A DNA stretch of 64,000 nt from Hymenobacter wooponensis (GCF_004745865.1 NZ_SRKZ01000001.1:434001-498000); one strand, 5' to 3'. Shown: positions 36,444 to 46,253, counted from the first letter of the stretch. Numbers and translations are program-made. Notes: generated by a model from the sequence alone, not told the origin.

Positions 36444-38984
36444 TTACCCTTTGTCAAATACCGGCTCAATGCGGCCCTCAGCCCCCACTTGCAGGGCAGC
36501 CTCGTAGCGGTTGCCGGTTTTGGAGGAGATGAAGCCGCGAATGACTCCAGTCTTGCCTTTGCGCAGGAGCTGGTTCATTTGGGCATCGGTGAGAGTTTTG
36601 CCGCCCCACTCAAATGGCGCCCGGAACTGGCAATCCTCGCGGAAGCGTGAGCAGCCCCAGGCGCTTTTGCCTTTCAGCATCTGACCGAGGCGGCACACGG
36701 GGCACGGAATCTGGCCGGGGTCCGCGGCAGTGGTAGGCTTGCTTTCGGCGGCGCGCACCAGTTCCAGCGTGTGCTGGGGCGTGAGCTTGATGGCCGCGCC
36801 AAACTTGTTGCCGGCATCATCCAAAAAGCCCTGCATTACCTGCGTACGTCCTTTCTTCAGTAAATCGCCGATTTGCTTATCAGTAAACTTCTTGCCTTCG
36901 AACTCAATGGGTAGGCGCAGGCTGCAGCCCTCACGCCAGCGTGAGCAGCCAAACGCCGACTTACCGCGGAGTACGTGCCCGCTGCCACAGGCCGGGCACT
37001 GGCCTAGCGCCCCTGGTACGGCTGGCGTTGCCGCCGCCTTTGGGGTAGCGGGGCGCGGAGCTGCGGTTTTTCCTGCTGCGGCAGCTTCGGGGTTGGCCAC
37101 TGTAACGGCGCGGCCCGAGCCATCTTGCTTTACTTCCTGCACCATCTCGCGCACCAACTGTTTCAGCTCGCCCAAGAACTGGTCTGACTGCAGCTCACCG
37201 CCTTCAATCTGGCGCAGCTTACGCTCCCACTGCCCCGTCAGCTCCGCTGATTTGAGCGTGGGGTTGCGGATTAAGCCAATGAGCTCAACCCCAGTGGGCG
37301 TGGGCACAATCTTCTTCTTGTCGCGCCGGATGTAGCCGCGCTTGAACAGCGTTTCGATGATAGCAGCGCGCGTACTAGGCCTACCGATGCCGTTTTCCTT
37401 CATGGCTTGGCGCAGTTCCTCATCGTCGACGTTGCGGCCAGCGGTTTCCATACCACGCAGTAGCATGGCCTCGGAGTACTCACGGGGCGGCTGGGTGACT
37501 TTCTGGTCGAGGCGGGGCTTATGGGGGCCGCTTTCGCCTTTCTCGAAGTTGGGCAGCACAGTATTTACCACGTCGTCTTCACCCTCAGTGCCGGGGGCTT
37601 TGGGTGCGGAAGGAGCCTGCTGCTTTTCCGGGTCGCCGTACACCACGCGCCAGCCGGGGTTCAGAATCTGACGGCCGCGCACCCGGAACGGGTAACCGCC
37701 AGCCTCCGCGGTAACGGAGGTGTTCGAGACTTCGCAATCGGGATAAAAGGCGGCCAGAAAGCGCCGCACAATAATATCGTACACGCTCTGCTCATAGCCG
37801 CCTAGGCCACCCGCACTCGCTCCCGTCGGGATGATGGCGTGGTGGTCGGTTACCTTGTTGTTGTTGAAGACCTTGCCCGACTTCTTGATTTTACCGGCCA
37901 GCAACGGTGCCGTGAGGGCACTGTAGGCCCCTAGCCCGCGCAGAATACCAGGAATTTTGGCGTATTGGTCATCGGGCAGGAAGGTGGTGTCTACGCGCGG
38001 GTAGCTCACCACCTTTTTCTCGTAGAGTGCCTGCACCGTCTTGAGCGTATCCTCGGCGGAGAGGCCCAGCTGGTTGTTGCACTGCACCTGCAGGGAGGTT
38101 AGGTCGAACAAGGAAGGAGGCGTTTCGAGGCCTTTCTTGATTTCGACGTTGGTCACCGTCAGAGGCACGTCTTTCACGGCGGCCAAGGCCACGTCAGCCT
38201 CTTCCTGGCTCACGAAGTAGCCGCGGGCCTTCAGGCGCGCCTTCTCGTCGGGCTCGTCGTCTTCGCCCTTCCCCTTCTTGGGCGGCGCCACGTGGCTGAA
38301 CATGGTGCCCCGATACTCCGTGCGCAGCACCCAGTAGGGCTCGGGCTTGAAGTTTTGGATTTCGTGGTAGCGGTCTACCAGCAAGGCCAGCGTGGGCGTT
38401 TGCACCCGCCCGATGCTGAGCACCTGCCGTTGGCCAGGCGCGTATTTGAGCGTGAACAAGCGCGTAGCGTTCAGGCCCAGCAACCAGTCGCCGGCCGCGC
38501 GGCTCTTGCCGGCCTGGTAGAGGTTATCGAACTCAGACCCCTCGCGCAGATTGGAGAAGCCCTGCCGAATGGCCTCTTCGGTGAGCGAAGAAATCCAAAG
38601 GCGCTTGAAGGGCTTGCGGTATTTGGCTTCCATCAGCACCCAGCGCTGAATCACCTCGCCCTCCTGCCCGGCGTCGCCGCAGTTAATTACTTCCTCGGCA
38701 TTGGCCAGCAGGTTCTTGATAACGTTAAACTGGCGCACCACGCCGTCGTCGCGGCGCATGAGCTTGATGCCGAATTGCTCGGGCATCATGGGCAAGTCGT
38801 GAATGCTCCAGCGCTTCCACTCGGGGCGGTAGTCTTCGGGCTCCCGGAGCTGGCAGAAGTGGCCGAACGTCCAGGTAACCTGGTAGCCATTGCCCTCAAA
38901 GTAGCCATCCATTTTGCGGTTGGCACCCAGCACCTGGGCAATTTCGCGGGCTACGCTGGGCTTTTCGGCAATGCAAACTTTCAA
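36444..38984 (-). CDS. topB: DNA topoisomerase III
   Basis: 846-residue type IA topoisomerase that relaxes and decatenates DNA. It starts MKVCIAEKPSVAREIAQVLGA, the TOPRIM glutamate-lysine region; acidic TOPRIM residues follow in NCGDAGQEGE (about 97-106). The catalytic Tyr lies in KVVSYPRVDTTFL (about 332-344), and the central domain has the SIGRVQTPTLALLV motif (about 191-204). The C-terminus carries two repeats of a CPxC...GCSR(W/F)RE(G/D)C type, both followed by FExGGK/FEGKK-like segments, joined by an Ala/Pro linker (about 655-690). Spacing and length are normal for the family. A TATCTTTG promoter-like element lies 61 bp upstream. Confidence 0.96.
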   Translation of the reverse strand: MKVCIAEKPSVAREIAQVLGANRKMDGYFEGNGYQVTWTFGHFCQLREPEDYRPEWKRWSIHDLPMMPEQFGIKLMRRDDGVVRQFNVIKNLLANAEEVINCGDAGQEGEVIQRWVLMEAKYRKPFKRLWISSLTEEAIRQGFSNLREGSEFDNLYQAGKSRAAGDWLLGLNATRLFTLKYAPGQRQVLSIGRVQTPTLALLVDRYHEIQNFKPEPYWVLRTEYRGTMFSHVAPPKKGKGEDDEPDEKARLKARGYFVSQEEADVALAAVKDVPLTVTNVEIKKGLETPPSLFDLTSLQVQCNNQLGLSAEDTLKTVQALYEKKVVSYPRVDTTFLPDDQYAKIPGILRGLGAYSALTAPLLAGKIKKSGKVFNNNKVTDHHAIIPTGASAGGLGGYEQSVYDIIVRRFLAAFYPDCEVSNTSVTAEAGGYPFRVRGRQILNPGWRVVYGDPEKQQAPSAPKAPGTEGEDDVVNTVLPNFEKGESGPHKPRLDQKVTQPPREYSEAMLLRGMETAGRNVDDEELRQAMKENGIGRPSTRAAIIETLFKRGYIRRDKKKIVPTPTGVELIGLIRNPTLKSAELTGQWERKLRQIEGGELQSDQFLGELKQLVREMVQEVKQDGSGRAVTVANPEAAAAGKTAAPRPATPKAAATPAVPGALGQCPACGSGHVLRGKSAFGCSRWREGCSLRLPIEFEGKKFTDKQIGDLLKKGRTQVMQGFLDDAGNKFGAAIKLTPQHTLELVRAAESKPTTAADPGQIPCPVCRLGQMLKGKSAWGCSRFREDCQFRAPFEWGGKTLTDAQMNQLLRKGKTGVIRGFISSKTGNRYEAALQVGAEGRIEPVFDKG

Positions 38985-39044
38985 AATCGCTGATTCTCGC
39001 TGAGTGTACTGATTCTGCCGACCGCAAGGTCAGCCAGGAATCAA

Positions 39045-39052
39045 CAAAGATA
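39045..39052 (-). promoter_or_regulatory. Candidate Bacteroidota -7 element upstream of topB
   Basis: On the minus strand TATCTTTG matches the Bacteroidota TAnnTTTG consensus and lies about 60 bp upstream of the topB ATG. No TTG-type -33 element was found at the expected spacing, so support is partial. Confidence 0.35.
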
Positions 39053-39129
39053 ACAGGAGAAAAAGTCGGTGCCGCGTGCCAGATTATTCTGCAGTGCCCA
39101 CCACTCAGGCTACAGGCCTAGCGCTACTT

Positions 39130-40161
39130 TCAGGAAGCTGAGGCCATGCGCATATGGTTGCTGACAGCCAGAAAGCGGTAGCGCACTTCGTAGAAACCCA
39201 TGTCGGAAACACGGTCTAGCAGCATTACACTCTCAATCTCAAAGGGCACCCCACGCGAAACCACCCGCACGGGGTTCAGGCTGCGCTGCAGCGTAATTTC
39301 TTCCTTGGCCATGTTCAGGGCCGCGTCCTCAGTAGAGGCCTTTACTCGCACATAGAATAGGTTGGCCATCGGGAACTGCATATGCTCCTGAATTTCTCCG
39401 TCCCAGTTATCGAAGTTGTCGAGCTCCTCAGGGAATACTCCTTCATAGCGCTCATTCAGCACCCGCTGCTTCACTTGGTGGTAGGCCACCGTAGTGTTCA
39501 TGTGGTGGGTCAGGAGCTTAATCAGGTGCTCTATGTTAAGCTTCGGTGCCTGGCCTACGAGCTTGCTGCGGTAGTACAAGCCATAGCTATCCGAAGCCTC
39601 ATTGTGGGCGATAACCACGCCGGTTTCTGCGGCTACTTGCTGCAGCTTCTGGTTGTAAGAAGTTTGGTTGGTGAGTAGCTGGCCCCACACATGGTTGGGC
39701 TGCATGATTACGCCAAACTCATCGGGAGGCGTTAGCAACATAGTAGAGGCATTATCCCCGTCGAACACGCGCGGATAATACTTCTTTAACTGACTCAGGC
39801 TCAGGCTGGCTACCCATAGCGCCAGAGTAGTCCGGAGCAGGCAGAACGTGCCCGTGCCGTTGCTCACTTGGTAGCCGAGGCAGCTGCTAGCGCTACCTTG
39901 ATGCAATGGTAGGCTGATTACCTGCCCTTCGTCGTCTCTATTAATCCCGTAAAACTTAGGGTGCCCCTGGTCTTCTAGCTCCAGCATATACAAGCCGAAC
40001 GGAATGTATTCCTGCGACTCATTTTGGGGCACGGGCTTGGGCTTGGAGTTCTGCTCACGCAGTTCATTGGCGAGCTGCATCAGCGCGTCGTAAGAAAACA
40101 ACCGTTCGAACTTCCTTAACCCAGGCATACCTGCGGGATCTAATATTGTATTTTTCTGCAA
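39130..40161 (-). CDS. Hypothetical protein, unrecognised
   Basis: 343 residues, soluble, no signal peptide or membrane helix (starts MQKNTILDPAGMPGLRKFERLF). A middle segment contains ASDSYGLYYRSKLVGQAP and the C-terminal part ends in predicted strands (FEIESVMLLDRVSDMGFYEVRYRFLAV). I do not recognise a family. It stands alone, with unusually AT-rich DNA upstream containing repeated TGCAATAT. It is convergent with nothing; topB lies downstream in the same direction with a 145-bp gap. A real gene on length and codon texture. Confidence 0.8.
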   Translation of the reverse strand: MQKNTILDPAGMPGLRKFERLFSYDALMQLANELREQNSKPKPVPQNESQEYIPFGLYMLELEDQGHPKFYGINRDDEGQVISLPLHQGSASSCLGYQVSNGTGTFCLLRTTLALWVASLSLSQLKKYYPRVFDGDNASTMLLTPPDEFGVIMQPNHVWGQLLTNQTSYNQKLQQVAAETGVVIAHNEASDSYGLYYRSKLVGQAPKLNIEHLIKLLTHHMNTTVAYHQVKQRVLNERYEGVFPEELDNFDNWDGEIQEHMQFPMANLFYVRVKASTEDAALNMAKEEITLQRSLNPVRVVSRGVPFEIESVMLLDRVSDMGFYEVRYRFLAVSNHMRMASAS

Positions 40162-40747
40162 TATATTACGTTGTTTCTAATCTACCACAATTAATAATGC
40201 AATATTGAGAAGATATAATTATATTGGATAAATACTATATTCATAAGTGCATCAACCTCGCCTACTTAGCGCTTTCAATCCTACTTTTACTTATCCCAAA
40301 AAGGGAAATACAACGAGGGTACTAGCCTTCTCGCTTTGCCAAAACGTAGCACAATATTCTAACAGCTAACAACTTACCAACAACCTGCTCACCCGCTACC
40401 CTGGCCTCTCGGAAGTAGTAGGAGTAAAGGCAACCAGAGTAAGCTCCAAGTTAAGTTACTCTCGAAGCTTGAAGCCCCTCTTTTTATTAAGCCATTATCA
40501 CTGCTAAGGCTACGCTGCGTTTCTATCCAAGGCCTCCTATTCGCTGAATTGCTTTCTTTTTGGAAGCTCACCTCCCAAAGACGAGTGTCAGCAAGCATTA
40601 ATTAGACATTAGTCCCTGATTCAGGAGCACTTACATGTACGTACTTCTATTACAGGGGCTTTGGAGGCCTTACAGCTAGCTGCTTGCTCGCAACCCAGAG
40701 CTTGGCAGCCAGCGTAAAATAATGCGCTTAGCTCTCACTCCCTCCCC
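40162..40747. other. Long AT-rich intergenic region
   Basis: A 586-bp gap. The first 90 bp next to the unknown gene are markedly AT-rich and hold TGCAATAT at 40156-40163 and again at 40197-40204, plus inverted ATATTG/CAATAT pairs, which may be a promoter with operator repeats. The rest shows no convincing gene; a 69-codon frame at 40389-40598 has no supporting features. Confidence 0.45.
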
Positions 40748-41578
40748 ATGGAAGCCCCATCTGCTCTTGCTGACATAGAGCTCCCCTCTCCTGCTGCCGG
40801 GCTCAAGGCCTGGGCCCGCGTTGGCTTTGCCTCCATAGGCTTTGTGCATCTCGTGCTGGGTGGTTTGGCCACCATGGCGGCTCTTGGGGTGCGCGGCAGT
40901 GATACGCCCAACCAACAGGAGGTATTCCAGACTATTCAGCACATGCCCCTAGGCCAGTTACTCTTGTGGCTGGTGGCGGGCGGGCTGCTCGGCTACGTGG
41001 CCTGGCGGTTGGCTCAGGCTTTCTTCGATACCGAAAGCAAGGGTGCCAGCATGCAAGGGCTGGCTGTGCGTGGCTTTTACTGCTTCAGCGGCATGATCTA
41101 TGGGTTACTGGCCTACTATGCCGGTAAAATGGCCTGGTACGGCCACCTGCCCAAGAGCGGTGAAGCGAGCAGATCAGCCATGCAAAATCTCTTGCACCAT
41201 CCGCACGGACAAACGATTGTAGGCCTGATTGGCCTCGTGCTGCTGAGTGCCAGTGGAATTCAGCTGTATCGGGCATGGTCGGGCAAGTTTGATACAGACG
41301 TCAATTCTCGGCCATTTACCAACGTGCAACGCCGGCTGGTGTATCACATGGGCCAAATTGGGTATAGTGCCCGCGGGATAGTGCTTGGCATTATGGGCTA
41401 CTTCTGCTTCCTGGCGGCTCAGCACGCCAACGGTAACGAGATAAGGGATACGGAGGGATGCTTCAACGCTCTTCAAGCCATGGGCCCCCAGGTGCTGGGC
41501 ATTGTGGCCGTGGGGCTAGTGATTTATGGTCTGTATATGCTCGTGCAGGCTCGGTTTCCTATTCTGCGGGGTATTTAG
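40748..41578 (+). CDS. DUF1206-domain membrane protein
   Basis: 276 residues with three DUF1206 repeats, each about 75-85 residues with two membrane helices: first from about 20 (ARVGFASIGFVHLVLGGLA), second from about 105 (VRGFYCFSGMIYGLLAYYA), third from about 200 (GQIGYSARGIVLGIMGYF). The conserved R/G-Y-x-G-x-I/V-Y pattern at each repeat start is visible. The family has no known function. No co-directional partner within 200 bp. Confidence 0.9.
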   Translation: MEAPSALADIELPSPAAGLKAWARVGFASIGFVHLVLGGLATMAALGVRGSDTPNQQEVFQTIQHMPLGQLLLWLVAGGLLGYVAWRLAQAFFDTESKGASMQGLAVRGFYCFSGMIYGLLAYYAGKMAWYGHLPKSGEASRSAMQNLLHHPHGQTIVGLIGLVLLSASGIQLYRAWSGKFDTDVNSRPFTNVQRRLVYHMGQIGYSARGIVLGIMGYFCFLAAQHANGNEIRDTEGCFNALQAMGPQVLGIVAVGLVIYGLYMLVQARFPILRGI

Positions 41579-41812
41579 CGGCTGCTTCCTCGCGTCTATT
41601 TACTTGAGTAACTATTCTTAGAAGGCACCTACAGTGCTAGCCGTTGAGCTCCCTGTAGCACCGCTCGTTAATTGCCGGCTGCTGACTGGGCTAGGCCACC
41701 TTTGCCTAGGCAATGAAAATGATGGAGCACTAATTATCACATAGTAAACCATTCGAAACGAAATCTCCGTACCTACACTTGTTTTGGTTTTCTTCCTCCA
41801 ATTCAAGTGTAT

Positions 41813-42244
41813 ATGTGGATTATATTTTCGTTGCTAGCTGCCTTATCGGCCGCCGTGGTTGTAACTCTGTCTAAGGTCGGGGTCAAAAACATTGAGTCGA
41901 GCCTGGCTTTCGCTATCCAATCGGTTCTTATTCTTACCGTGGCCTGGAGTGTAGTAGCCTGGCAGGGCCACCTGCCGCAACTTGCTCAAGTTGACCGGCG
42001 CACGTGGGTTTTCCTGATTGCGGCGGGTATTGTTACGTGCTTATCTTCCTTGTTTTCCTTTCAGGCGCTGAAGCTAGGCCAGGCCTCCCGAACTTCTTCC
42101 TTTGATAAAATATCGCTGGTGTTTTCCATACTTCTGGCTAGCGTTTTTCTGAAAGAAAAGCTCACCTGGCAAGTACTGGTAGGTGCTGCCCTCATGGCTG
42201 GCGGCGCCATTCTTATTGCTTTCTCAAAGCCATCGGCAAGCTAG
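41813..42244 (+). CDS. EamA-family small transporter (DMT superfamily)
   Basis: 143 residues from ATG 41813 (MWIIFSLLAALSAAVVVTLSKVG); a GTG two codons upstream is also possible. One EamA repeat with about five membrane helices, SKVGVKNIESSLAFAIQS after helix one and the typical FKEKLTW-like segment (VFLKEKLTWQVLVGAALMAGGAIL) near the end. Half-size DMT proteins usually work as homo- or heterodimers for small-molecule export. Single gene; substrate unknown. Confidence 0.9.
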   Translation: MWIIFSLLAALSAAVVVTLSKVGVKNIESSLAFAIQSVLILTVAWSVVAWQGHLPQLAQVDRRTWVFLIAAGIVTCLSSLFSFQALKLGQASRTSSFDKISLVFSILLASVFLKEKLTWQVLVGAALMAGGAILIAFSKPSAS

Positions 42245-42621
42245 GCAAAGTGCAATAATTAACTCAATTTTATTATGATTTTGCGCTACCTCCACATCCA
42301 AAACTCCGTACTCTAGTATCATATAATAGCACAGCTCACCTCTTGGGCTTACTTGCCTCTGACTCCCCTGCGAAGATTTCCTCTGGTTAACACTTCACCC
42401 GATTTGTTGATAGTGTCTTGGCATGATTCAATATGCAGGTTTAGCTCGGTATCGAGCAGTCTTGCCGCTTATTAGTACCTCCGTCCGCTCCTCCCACCTC
42501 CTATTGCCGTATGCTGCCCGTTGCCGTCACCTCCCGAACTATATCCCATCATCCCGATTTAAACACGCTGATACCCTGGTCCCAAAACGTGCTACTAAGC
42601 CGTTTGCTGCCCAGTTATCAG
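42245..42621. other. Intergenic region, no clear gene
   Basis: About 380 bp. Two overlapping short frames exist near 42423-42650 and 42511-42621 but neither shows coding texture or a recognisable domain. AT-rich around 42255-42330. No clear hairpin seen. Confidence 0.4.
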
Positions 42622-42900
42622 ATGACAATACCCCCTGCCCTGCAACCTAGCTGTGCCCACTGGCAACTGGATGTGCGCCGCCTCAACAACTACGCTTGGC
42701 AGCTAGGCCAGTGGACTACCGCTACCTATTATCTTATAGCGCTGCCTTTACTGCTGGCCTTTCTGGCTTTCTGCTCCATTTACGAGCGGCTTCTGGCCAA
42801 CATCCAGTGGCAAGAGTACGTGCAGCACTCATTGGCTACAGCGCAGCCCGTAACTACCGGCAACTTTATTGACGAGGCGCTGGCCACTCAACGGCTATAA
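42622..42900 (+). CDS. Small hypothetical protein with one membrane helix
   Basis: 92 residues from ATG 42622 (MTIPPALQPSCAHWQLDVRRL); an upstream in-frame start at 42511 would add 37 residues. One hydrophobic helix (ATYYLIALPLLLAFLAFCSIY, about 34-54) then a short soluble tail. No family recognised. The intrinsic terminator 27 bp after the stop supports a transcribed unit ending here. Confidence 0.5.
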   Translation: MTIPPALQPSCAHWQLDVRRLNNYAWQLGQWTTATYYLIALPLLLAFLAFCSIYERLLANIQWQEYVQHSLATAQPVTTGNFIDEALATQRL

Positions 42901-42926
42901 AGCCAGTAGCCTTACGCTGCCCGTCG

Positions 42927-42952
42927 GCCTGCTGTGGTCTAGCAGGCGTTTT
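42927..42952 (+). terminator. Intrinsic terminator
   Basis: GCCTGCT (42927-42933) pairs with AGCAGGC (42941-42947) across a 7-nt loop, followed by GTTTTCC and more T-rich sequence. It lies directly after the small gene ending at 42900. Confidence 0.7.
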
Positions 42953-42994
42953 CCTGCTTTTTATCCGTCACGTATCTATTAGCCTACCTGTGTT

Positions 42995-43399
42995 ATGATG
43001 CCCTTGCTGTATTTTGAAAATGCCATGGGGCGTATTTTGGAGCATCCTAACGGCTACGCTCTTATCCGCTATCATTCGGGCAAACGCACCTTGGCTGATG
43101 TGCAAGATCTTCTCACAAATCTTGGCCGGCTCCTGCAGAAGCGCGGCTGGTTTAAAATGCTCAGCGACCAACGCCTACTCAGCCCTTTGTCGGAGGAAGA
43201 GCAAGCGCTGGCGCTGGATTATTGGCAGAACCGGCACTTCCTGTTTGGGGCCACAGTAGGCGCCGTTATTATGGCTAACAACCAGAGTACGCGCTTATCA
43301 TTTGCCCGCATTCGAGAGCAAGCGAACGGCTCGCTGCGGTATCGTCAGTTTGAAAACGAGCTAGCCGCTGATTTCTGGCTTACCCAGCTAGAGCGTTAG
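42995..43399 (+). CDS. Hypothetical protein, possibly STAS/SpoIIAA-like
   Basis: 134 residues, soluble. Pattern: short strand YFENAMGRILEHPNGYALIRYHSG, helix ADVQDLLTNLGRLLQKRGW, strand FKMLSDQRLL, then FLFGATVGAVIMANNQSTRLSF. The strand-helix-strand order resembles SpoIIAA/STAS-like proteins found in Bacteroidota, but no signature residue settles it. Start is one of two adjacent ATGs. Monocistronic by spacing. Function unknown. Confidence 0.65.
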   Translation: MMPLLYFENAMGRILEHPNGYALIRYHSGKRTLADVQDLLTNLGRLLQKRGWFKMLSDQRLLSPLSEEEQALALDYWQNRHFLFGATVGAVIMANNQSTRLSFARIREQANGSLRYRQFENELAADFWLTQLER

Positions 43400-43707
43400 G
43401 TTCCGCCCTTCAGCTGTCAGTTGCTGCTTGCTCTGAGCTTTGGCTCAACCGGCACTGGCCTCCATCTTGCCGAGGCATCTGCACAAACGTTCCGGAGGCT
43501 GTAGAGGGCCACATGAGCCGGGGAAATTTGCTAAAATTTTACTTCGGCCCTAAAGAGCGCCTACCCTGAATCTTAGGCCACCTTGCCTTTCGGGCTCAAG
43601 ACGCAGCCCACCCCTAGCCGAGCGATTAAGACGAGGATATGCAGCCACACTAACTTAATATTGGGGCTGGCGTACTTTCCCTTTCTCCACCCTTCTGTCG
43701 TTTTGCT
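43400..43707. other. Upstream region of galK
   Basis: A 308-bp gap. AAATTTGCTAAAATTTT near 43526 is the only AT-rich patch. No gene, riboswitch-like fold or clear operator recognised. Confidence 0.35.
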
Positions 43708-44871
43708 ATGCCTTTAACCTCCGTACGGGCTGCCTTTGAGCAGCAGTTTCAGCATCAACCCCTCTTGGTGCGCGCCCCAGGCCGCGTTAACCTGATTGGC
43801 GAACACACGGATTATAATGGCGGCTTTGTGCTGCCCGCCGCCATCGACCGCGAGATTTTTTTTGCGGTAGGCCTGAATGGCACTTCTCAAATCCGCCTCT
43901 ATTCTTACGATCAGCAGGAGTCTTTCCAGACTGAGGTAACGACCGTGCAGCGCGGCGAGGTACAGTGGGCCAACTACCTGCTGGGCGTGGTGGCGCAGTT
44001 TCAAGGGCAAGGAATCAATGTACCTGGCTTCGACTGCGTGTTTGGTGGCAACGTACCCATTGGCGCGGGCCTATCGTCTTCGGCGGCCGTGGAGTGTGGC
44101 CTAGCCTTCGCCCTCAATACCTTGCTCAACACCAACCTCGAGCGCATGCAGCTGGCCCGCATGAGTCAGCTAGCCGAGCACACGTACGCTGGCGTGCAGT
44201 GCGGCATCATGGACCAGTTCGCTAGCCTCTTTGGGCAGGCCGGCCATGTGGTGCGGCTCGATTGCCGTTCGTTGGAATATGCCTACTTCCCCTTTGATAC
44301 CGAGCATTACCAGCTAGTGCTGTGCAACTCCGGTGTGAAACACTCCCTTGCTAGCTCGGAGTACAATACCCGCCGCTTGGAGTGTGAGCAGGGCGTGGCT
44401 GTTTTGCAGAAGTATTACCCTGAGGTGCAAACCCTGCGCGATGCTACGCTGGCCCAGTTAGAAGAGCACCGTGAAGAGCTAGGCGACGTAGTGTACCGCC
44501 GCTGCAGCTACGTAGTAGAAGAAAACCTACGCGTGGAAGCGGCCTGCCAAAGCTTAGTAGCCGGCGACCTACGTGCGTTTGGTCAGCAGATGTACGGCTC
44601 GCATGCCGGCTTGCGCGACAAGTACGAAGTAAGCTGCCCTGAGCTGGATGTATTGGTAGAGCTAGCGCAGGAGTTTCCTGGCGTGCTGGGCTCGCGCATG
44701 ATGGGTGGCGGCTTCGGCGGCTGCACGATTAATCTGGTAGAAACCAGCCAGGTAGAGGCCTTCGTGCAACATGCTACGCGAGGCTATCAACAGCGCCTGA
44801 ACCTGCCCCTGGAAACCTACCAAACCACCATTACGGCCGGAGTAGGCGTTTTGGAGCCTACCGTAGCGTAA
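43708..44871 (+). CDS. galK: Galactokinase
   Basis: Phosphorylates alpha-D-galactose to galactose 1-phosphate (Leloir pathway). 387-residue GHMP kinase: signature PGRVNLIGEHTDYNGGFVLP (about 24-43), ATP-binding GAGLSSSAAVE (about 118-128), and the C-terminal GGGFGGC motif (about 332-338). Cytoplasmic. It leads galT with a 79-bp gap. Galactose could come from pectin side chains, linking it loosely to the pectin locus (inference). Confidence 0.97.
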   Translation: MPLTSVRAAFEQQFQHQPLLVRAPGRVNLIGEHTDYNGGFVLPAAIDREIFFAVGLNGTSQIRLYSYDQQESFQTEVTTVQRGEVQWANYLLGVVAQFQGQGINVPGFDCVFGGNVPIGAGLSSSAAVECGLAFALNTLLNTNLERMQLARMSQLAEHTYAGVQCGIMDQFASLFGQAGHVVRLDCRSLEYAYFPFDTEHYQLVLCNSGVKHSLASSEYNTRRLECEQGVAVLQKYYPEVQTLRDATLAQLEEHREELGDVVYRRCSYVVEENLRVEAACQSLVAGDLRAFGQQMYGSHAGLRDKYEVSCPELDVLVELAQEFPGVLGSRMMGGGFGGCTINLVETSQVEAFVQHATRGYQQRLNLPLETYQTTITAGVGVLEPTVA

Positions 44872-44950
44872 GCTGCTGGCTAAGCACTTAGTGGCCTAGC
44901 ACCTCGTTCATCTATCAACCTGCCGCAGGCGGGTACCAGCTTTTTAGATT

Positions 44951-46027
44951 ATGAGTGATTTCAATCCGACGGAACAAGCGCACCGGCGCTTCAACCCGCT
45001 CAATGGGGAGTGGATTCTGGTGTCGCCGCACCGCTCTAAGCGGCCGTGGCAGGGCCAGCAGGAAGCTCCCGACCGCAGCCAGCGCCCCCCCTACGACCCC
45101 ACCTGCTACCTCTGCCCCGGCAACACCCGCGCCAATGGGGAGGTGAACCCCAACTATGAGGGCACCTTTGTATTTGACAACGATTTTGCCGCCCTCACGC
45201 CCGAGGTACCCACCGGCGCCACGGACATTGGTGGCCTACTGCGCGCCGAAGCTGAGTCGGGTGTGGGGCGCGTTATCTGCTTCTCCCCGCGCCACGATCT
45301 GACCCTGCCCGAAATGAGCGTGCAGGACATCCGGCGCGTGGTGGATGTGTGGACTGACGAGTACCGCACGCTGGGTGCCCGGCCCGATATCAATTACGTG
45401 CAGATTTTCGAGAACAAGGGCCAGGTAATGGGCTGCTCGAACCCGCACCCGCACGGGCAGATTTGGGCGCAACGCACCGTACCTGGTGAGCCCGCCAAAG
45501 AAACCACTCAGCAGCTGGCTTACTTCGAGAAGAACGGCCGTAGCCTGCTGGCTGACTACCTGGTCATTGAGGAGCGCGAGCAGGAGCGTATTGTATTTGC
45601 CAATGCTCACTGGGTTGTACTGGTGCCATATTGGGCTATCTGGCCGTTTGAAACGCTGGTGGTGCCGCGCCGTCATGTGCAAGACCTCACGCAGCTCACC
45701 GATGCGGAAAAAGATGCCCTGGCCGAAGCGGTGCAGCAGATCACCATCCGTTACGACAACCTGTTTCAGACGTCCTTCCCCTACTCTGCCGGCCTGCACC
45801 AGCGCCCCACCGACGGCCAAGCCCACGAAAGCTGGCACCTGCACCTGCACTTCTACCCGCCCCTGCTGCGCTCTGCTACGGTGCGCAAGTTTATGGTGGG
45901 GTACGAGCTGCTAGCCAACGCCCAGCGCGACATTACGCCGGAGTACGCCGCCCAGCGCCTGCGCGAGCAGTCCAACGTGCACTACAAGCAACACCTGGAT
46001 ACTGCGCCAATAGCCGAACAGGCCTAG
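44951..46027 (+). CDS. galT: UDP-glucose--hexose-1-phosphate uridylyltransferase
   Basis: Transfers UMP between UDP-glucose and galactose 1-phosphate. 358 residues. Zinc-binding Cys pair in CYLCPGN (about 52-58), catalytic HPHPHGQIW (about 161-169) with the nucleophilic His in H-P-H, and late zinc/active-site region [12 protein letters not shown] (about 295-306). It follows galK. The TAG stop lies within GGCCTAG (46021-46027). Confidence 0.97.
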   Translation: MSDFNPTEQAHRRFNPLNGEWILVSPHRSKRPWQGQQEAPDRSQRPPYDPTCYLCPGNTRANGEVNPNYEGTFVFDNDFAALTPEVPTGATDIGGLLRAEAESGVGRVICFSPRHDLTLPEMSVQDIRRVVDVWTDEYRTLGARPDINYVQIFENKGQVMGCSNPHPHGQIWAQRTVPGEPAKETTQQLAYFEKNGRSLLADYLVIEEREQERIVFANAHWVVLVPYWAIWPFETLVVPRRHVQDLTQLTDAEKDALAEAVQQITIRYDNLFQTSFPYSAGLHQRPTDGQAHESWHLHLHFYPPLLRSATVRKFMVGYELLANAQRDITPEYAAQRLREQSNVHYKQHLDTAPIAEQA

Positions 46028-46052
46028 AGCGAACTACTTCTACCTCAAAGCT

Positions 46053-46151
46053 CGTCATCCTGAGTGCAACGAAGGATCTTCTCACGCATGAACAACAGGC
46101 CTAGCGCTTCGTGCTAACGTAAGAAGTTCCTTCGCTGCACTCAGGATGACG
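46053..46151. repeat. Intergenic foldback element D with GGCCTAG at its centre
   Basis: Arms CGTCATCCTGA (46053-46063) and TCAGGATGACG (46141-46151) continue inward (GTGCAACGAAGGA with TCCTTCGCTGCAC). Midpoint 46102; GGCCTAG at 46098-46104. It shares arms and the central ACAGGCCTAGCGC with the element at 36280-36390, so both are copies of one repeat. It lies between convergent galT and the small secreted-protein gene. Confidence 0.72.
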
Positions 46152-46253
46152 TGCTATTGTGATGCCTCTAGACAGAGAAAGTAAACAGAATAGCGAAACG
46201 TTGCTTCGCTGTTTACTGATTCAATAGCCTCCTATCCACCTCCTGCTAGGCCA

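Noticed and set aside
40389..40598. 69-codon frame in the long AT-rich gap
   Set aside because: No family resemblance, no promoter or start context, composition like non-coding DNA.
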